From the NCBI GenBank assembly GCA_000828075.3, contig JXCB02000027.1:1-64000 (forward strand): DNA of 64,000 nucleotides, in the 5' to 3' direction. Under the pieces are notes generated by a model. That model saw nothing but the letters and a program-made list of their open reading frames with translations. It made no database searches and had not been told where the DNA came from. How positions within the stretch are numbered: the stretch's first letter is position 1; each line of letters starts with the position of its first letter. The position numbers were made by a program, and so were the translations under genes. Below are positions 63,654 to 64,000 of this stretch, one piece after another. Source of the DNA: Tolypothrix campylonemoides VB511288 (GTDB lineage Bacteria > Cyanobacteriota > Cyanobacteriia > Cyanobacteriales > Nostocaceae).

Positions 63654-64000
63654 ATGACTACATCAACAATCAACAGCAACAAGTCAGATTATGACTTTGG
63701 CAACTCGGACTTTAAGCTAAAAGATATTATCAAAAGCCTGCCAAAAGAATGTTTTGAGCAGGATCGCCGCAAAGCTTGGACAAAAGTAGTACTCAGTGTC
63801 TTGATGGTTTGCCTGGGCTATGTGAGCTTGACAATAGCTCCTTGGTTTCTCCTACCCTTGGCATGGATTTTTACTGGCACTGCTTTGACCGGTTTTTTTG
63901 TCATCGGACATGATTGCGCTCATCGTTCATTTGCCAAACGTCGCTGGGTAAACGATTTGGTAGGGCATTTGATGATGATGCCGTTGATTTATCCGTTCCA
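63654..64000 (+). CDS. desA: Delta-12 acyl-lipid desaturase, 5' part (runs off the window)
   Basis: The frame opens at ATG 63654 and remains open to the window end, giving 115 residues. It has [20 protein letters not shown] at the start, membrane helices ([37 protein letters not shown]) and the first histidine box HDCAHRSF with [12 protein letters not shown] after it, as in DesA, which adds the delta-12 double bond to oleoyl chains in membrane lipids. Truncated only by the window edge. Confidence 0.93.
   Translation, partial: MTTSTINSNKSDYDFGNSDFKLKDIIKSLPKECFEQDRRKAWTKVVLSVLMVCLGYVSLTIAPWFLLPLAWIFTGTALTGFFVIGHDCAHRSFAKRRWVNDLVGHLMMMPLIYPF

Overview
The window is chromosomal DNA from a cyanobacterium, most likely a filamentous (Nostocales-type) one. 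Evidence is a cyanobacterial 16S rRNA 5' end, many HIP1 palindromes (GCGATCGC), photosynthesis genes (chlM, a BciB-type vinyl reductase gene, psb35, desC/desA), a reversed pyrF-pyrE fusion, a GH100 invertase, heptanucleotide tandem repeats and several MITE/IS families. No species can be named from the sequence alone.

Layout. 1-590: 5' end of a minus-strand 16S rRNA with leader hairpin, boxA and a near-consensus promoter. 591-8056: housekeeping and accessory genes (nadC, DUF4336, argS, two Uma2 nucleases, a PD-(D/E)XK-like protein, an mmsA-like dehydrogenase, DUF2087). 8.1-9.8 kb: a small secreted protein and a decayed downstream copy of it. 9.8-15.6 kb: a WD40 protein, a membrane-anchored protein, DUF3891, a glutathionyl-hydroquinone reductase. 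15.6-17.6 kb: 2 kb without convincing genes, holding two ~95% identical ~380-bp units, large palindromes and a tandem hairpin repeat, ending at a TetR gene with two perfect palindromes over its start codon. 17.6-29.8 kb: TetR, glycosyltransferase, GNAT, ddl, a 19-residue repeat protein, miaB, a carotenoid oxygenase, hicBA, ispH, an SGNH hydrolase. 29.9-33.2 kb: two ammonium transporters, each preceded by a perfect NtcA-type GTA-N8-TAC site. 34-38.5 kb: purE, nagA, chlM, small proteins. 39-43.5 kb: two divergent signalling genes, an ATPase-GGDEF protein and a PAS-GAF histidine kinase lacking the usual phospho-acceptor His. 44-51.4 kb: a b-type cytochrome with a molybdopterin oxidoreductase, pyrFE, psb35, terB, rsmB, invertase. 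51.4-54.2 kb: a 1.5-kb gene-poor stretch with a pseudogene-like frame, then a complete IS630-type element with a -1 frameshift signal. 54.5-64 kb: GNAT, a frame-broken PspA-like/WD40/J-domain gene, a BciB-type reductase, PhoX-like protein, TAXI-type protein, a PLP enzyme, desC and the start of desA.

Functional links that can be supported: nitrogen uptake (amt pair under probable NtcA control), chlorophyll synthesis (chlM, bciB), lipid desaturation (desC, desA), a membrane redox pair (44.0-45.4 kb), and a likely self-regulating TetR gene followed by a glycosyltransferase. No complete new defence or biosynthetic system is evident. The best candidates for undescribed biology are the duplicated 380-bp unit with terminators at both ends, the TetR upstream repeats, the His-less kinase, the IS630-derived MITE, and the PspA/WD40/J-domain gene.
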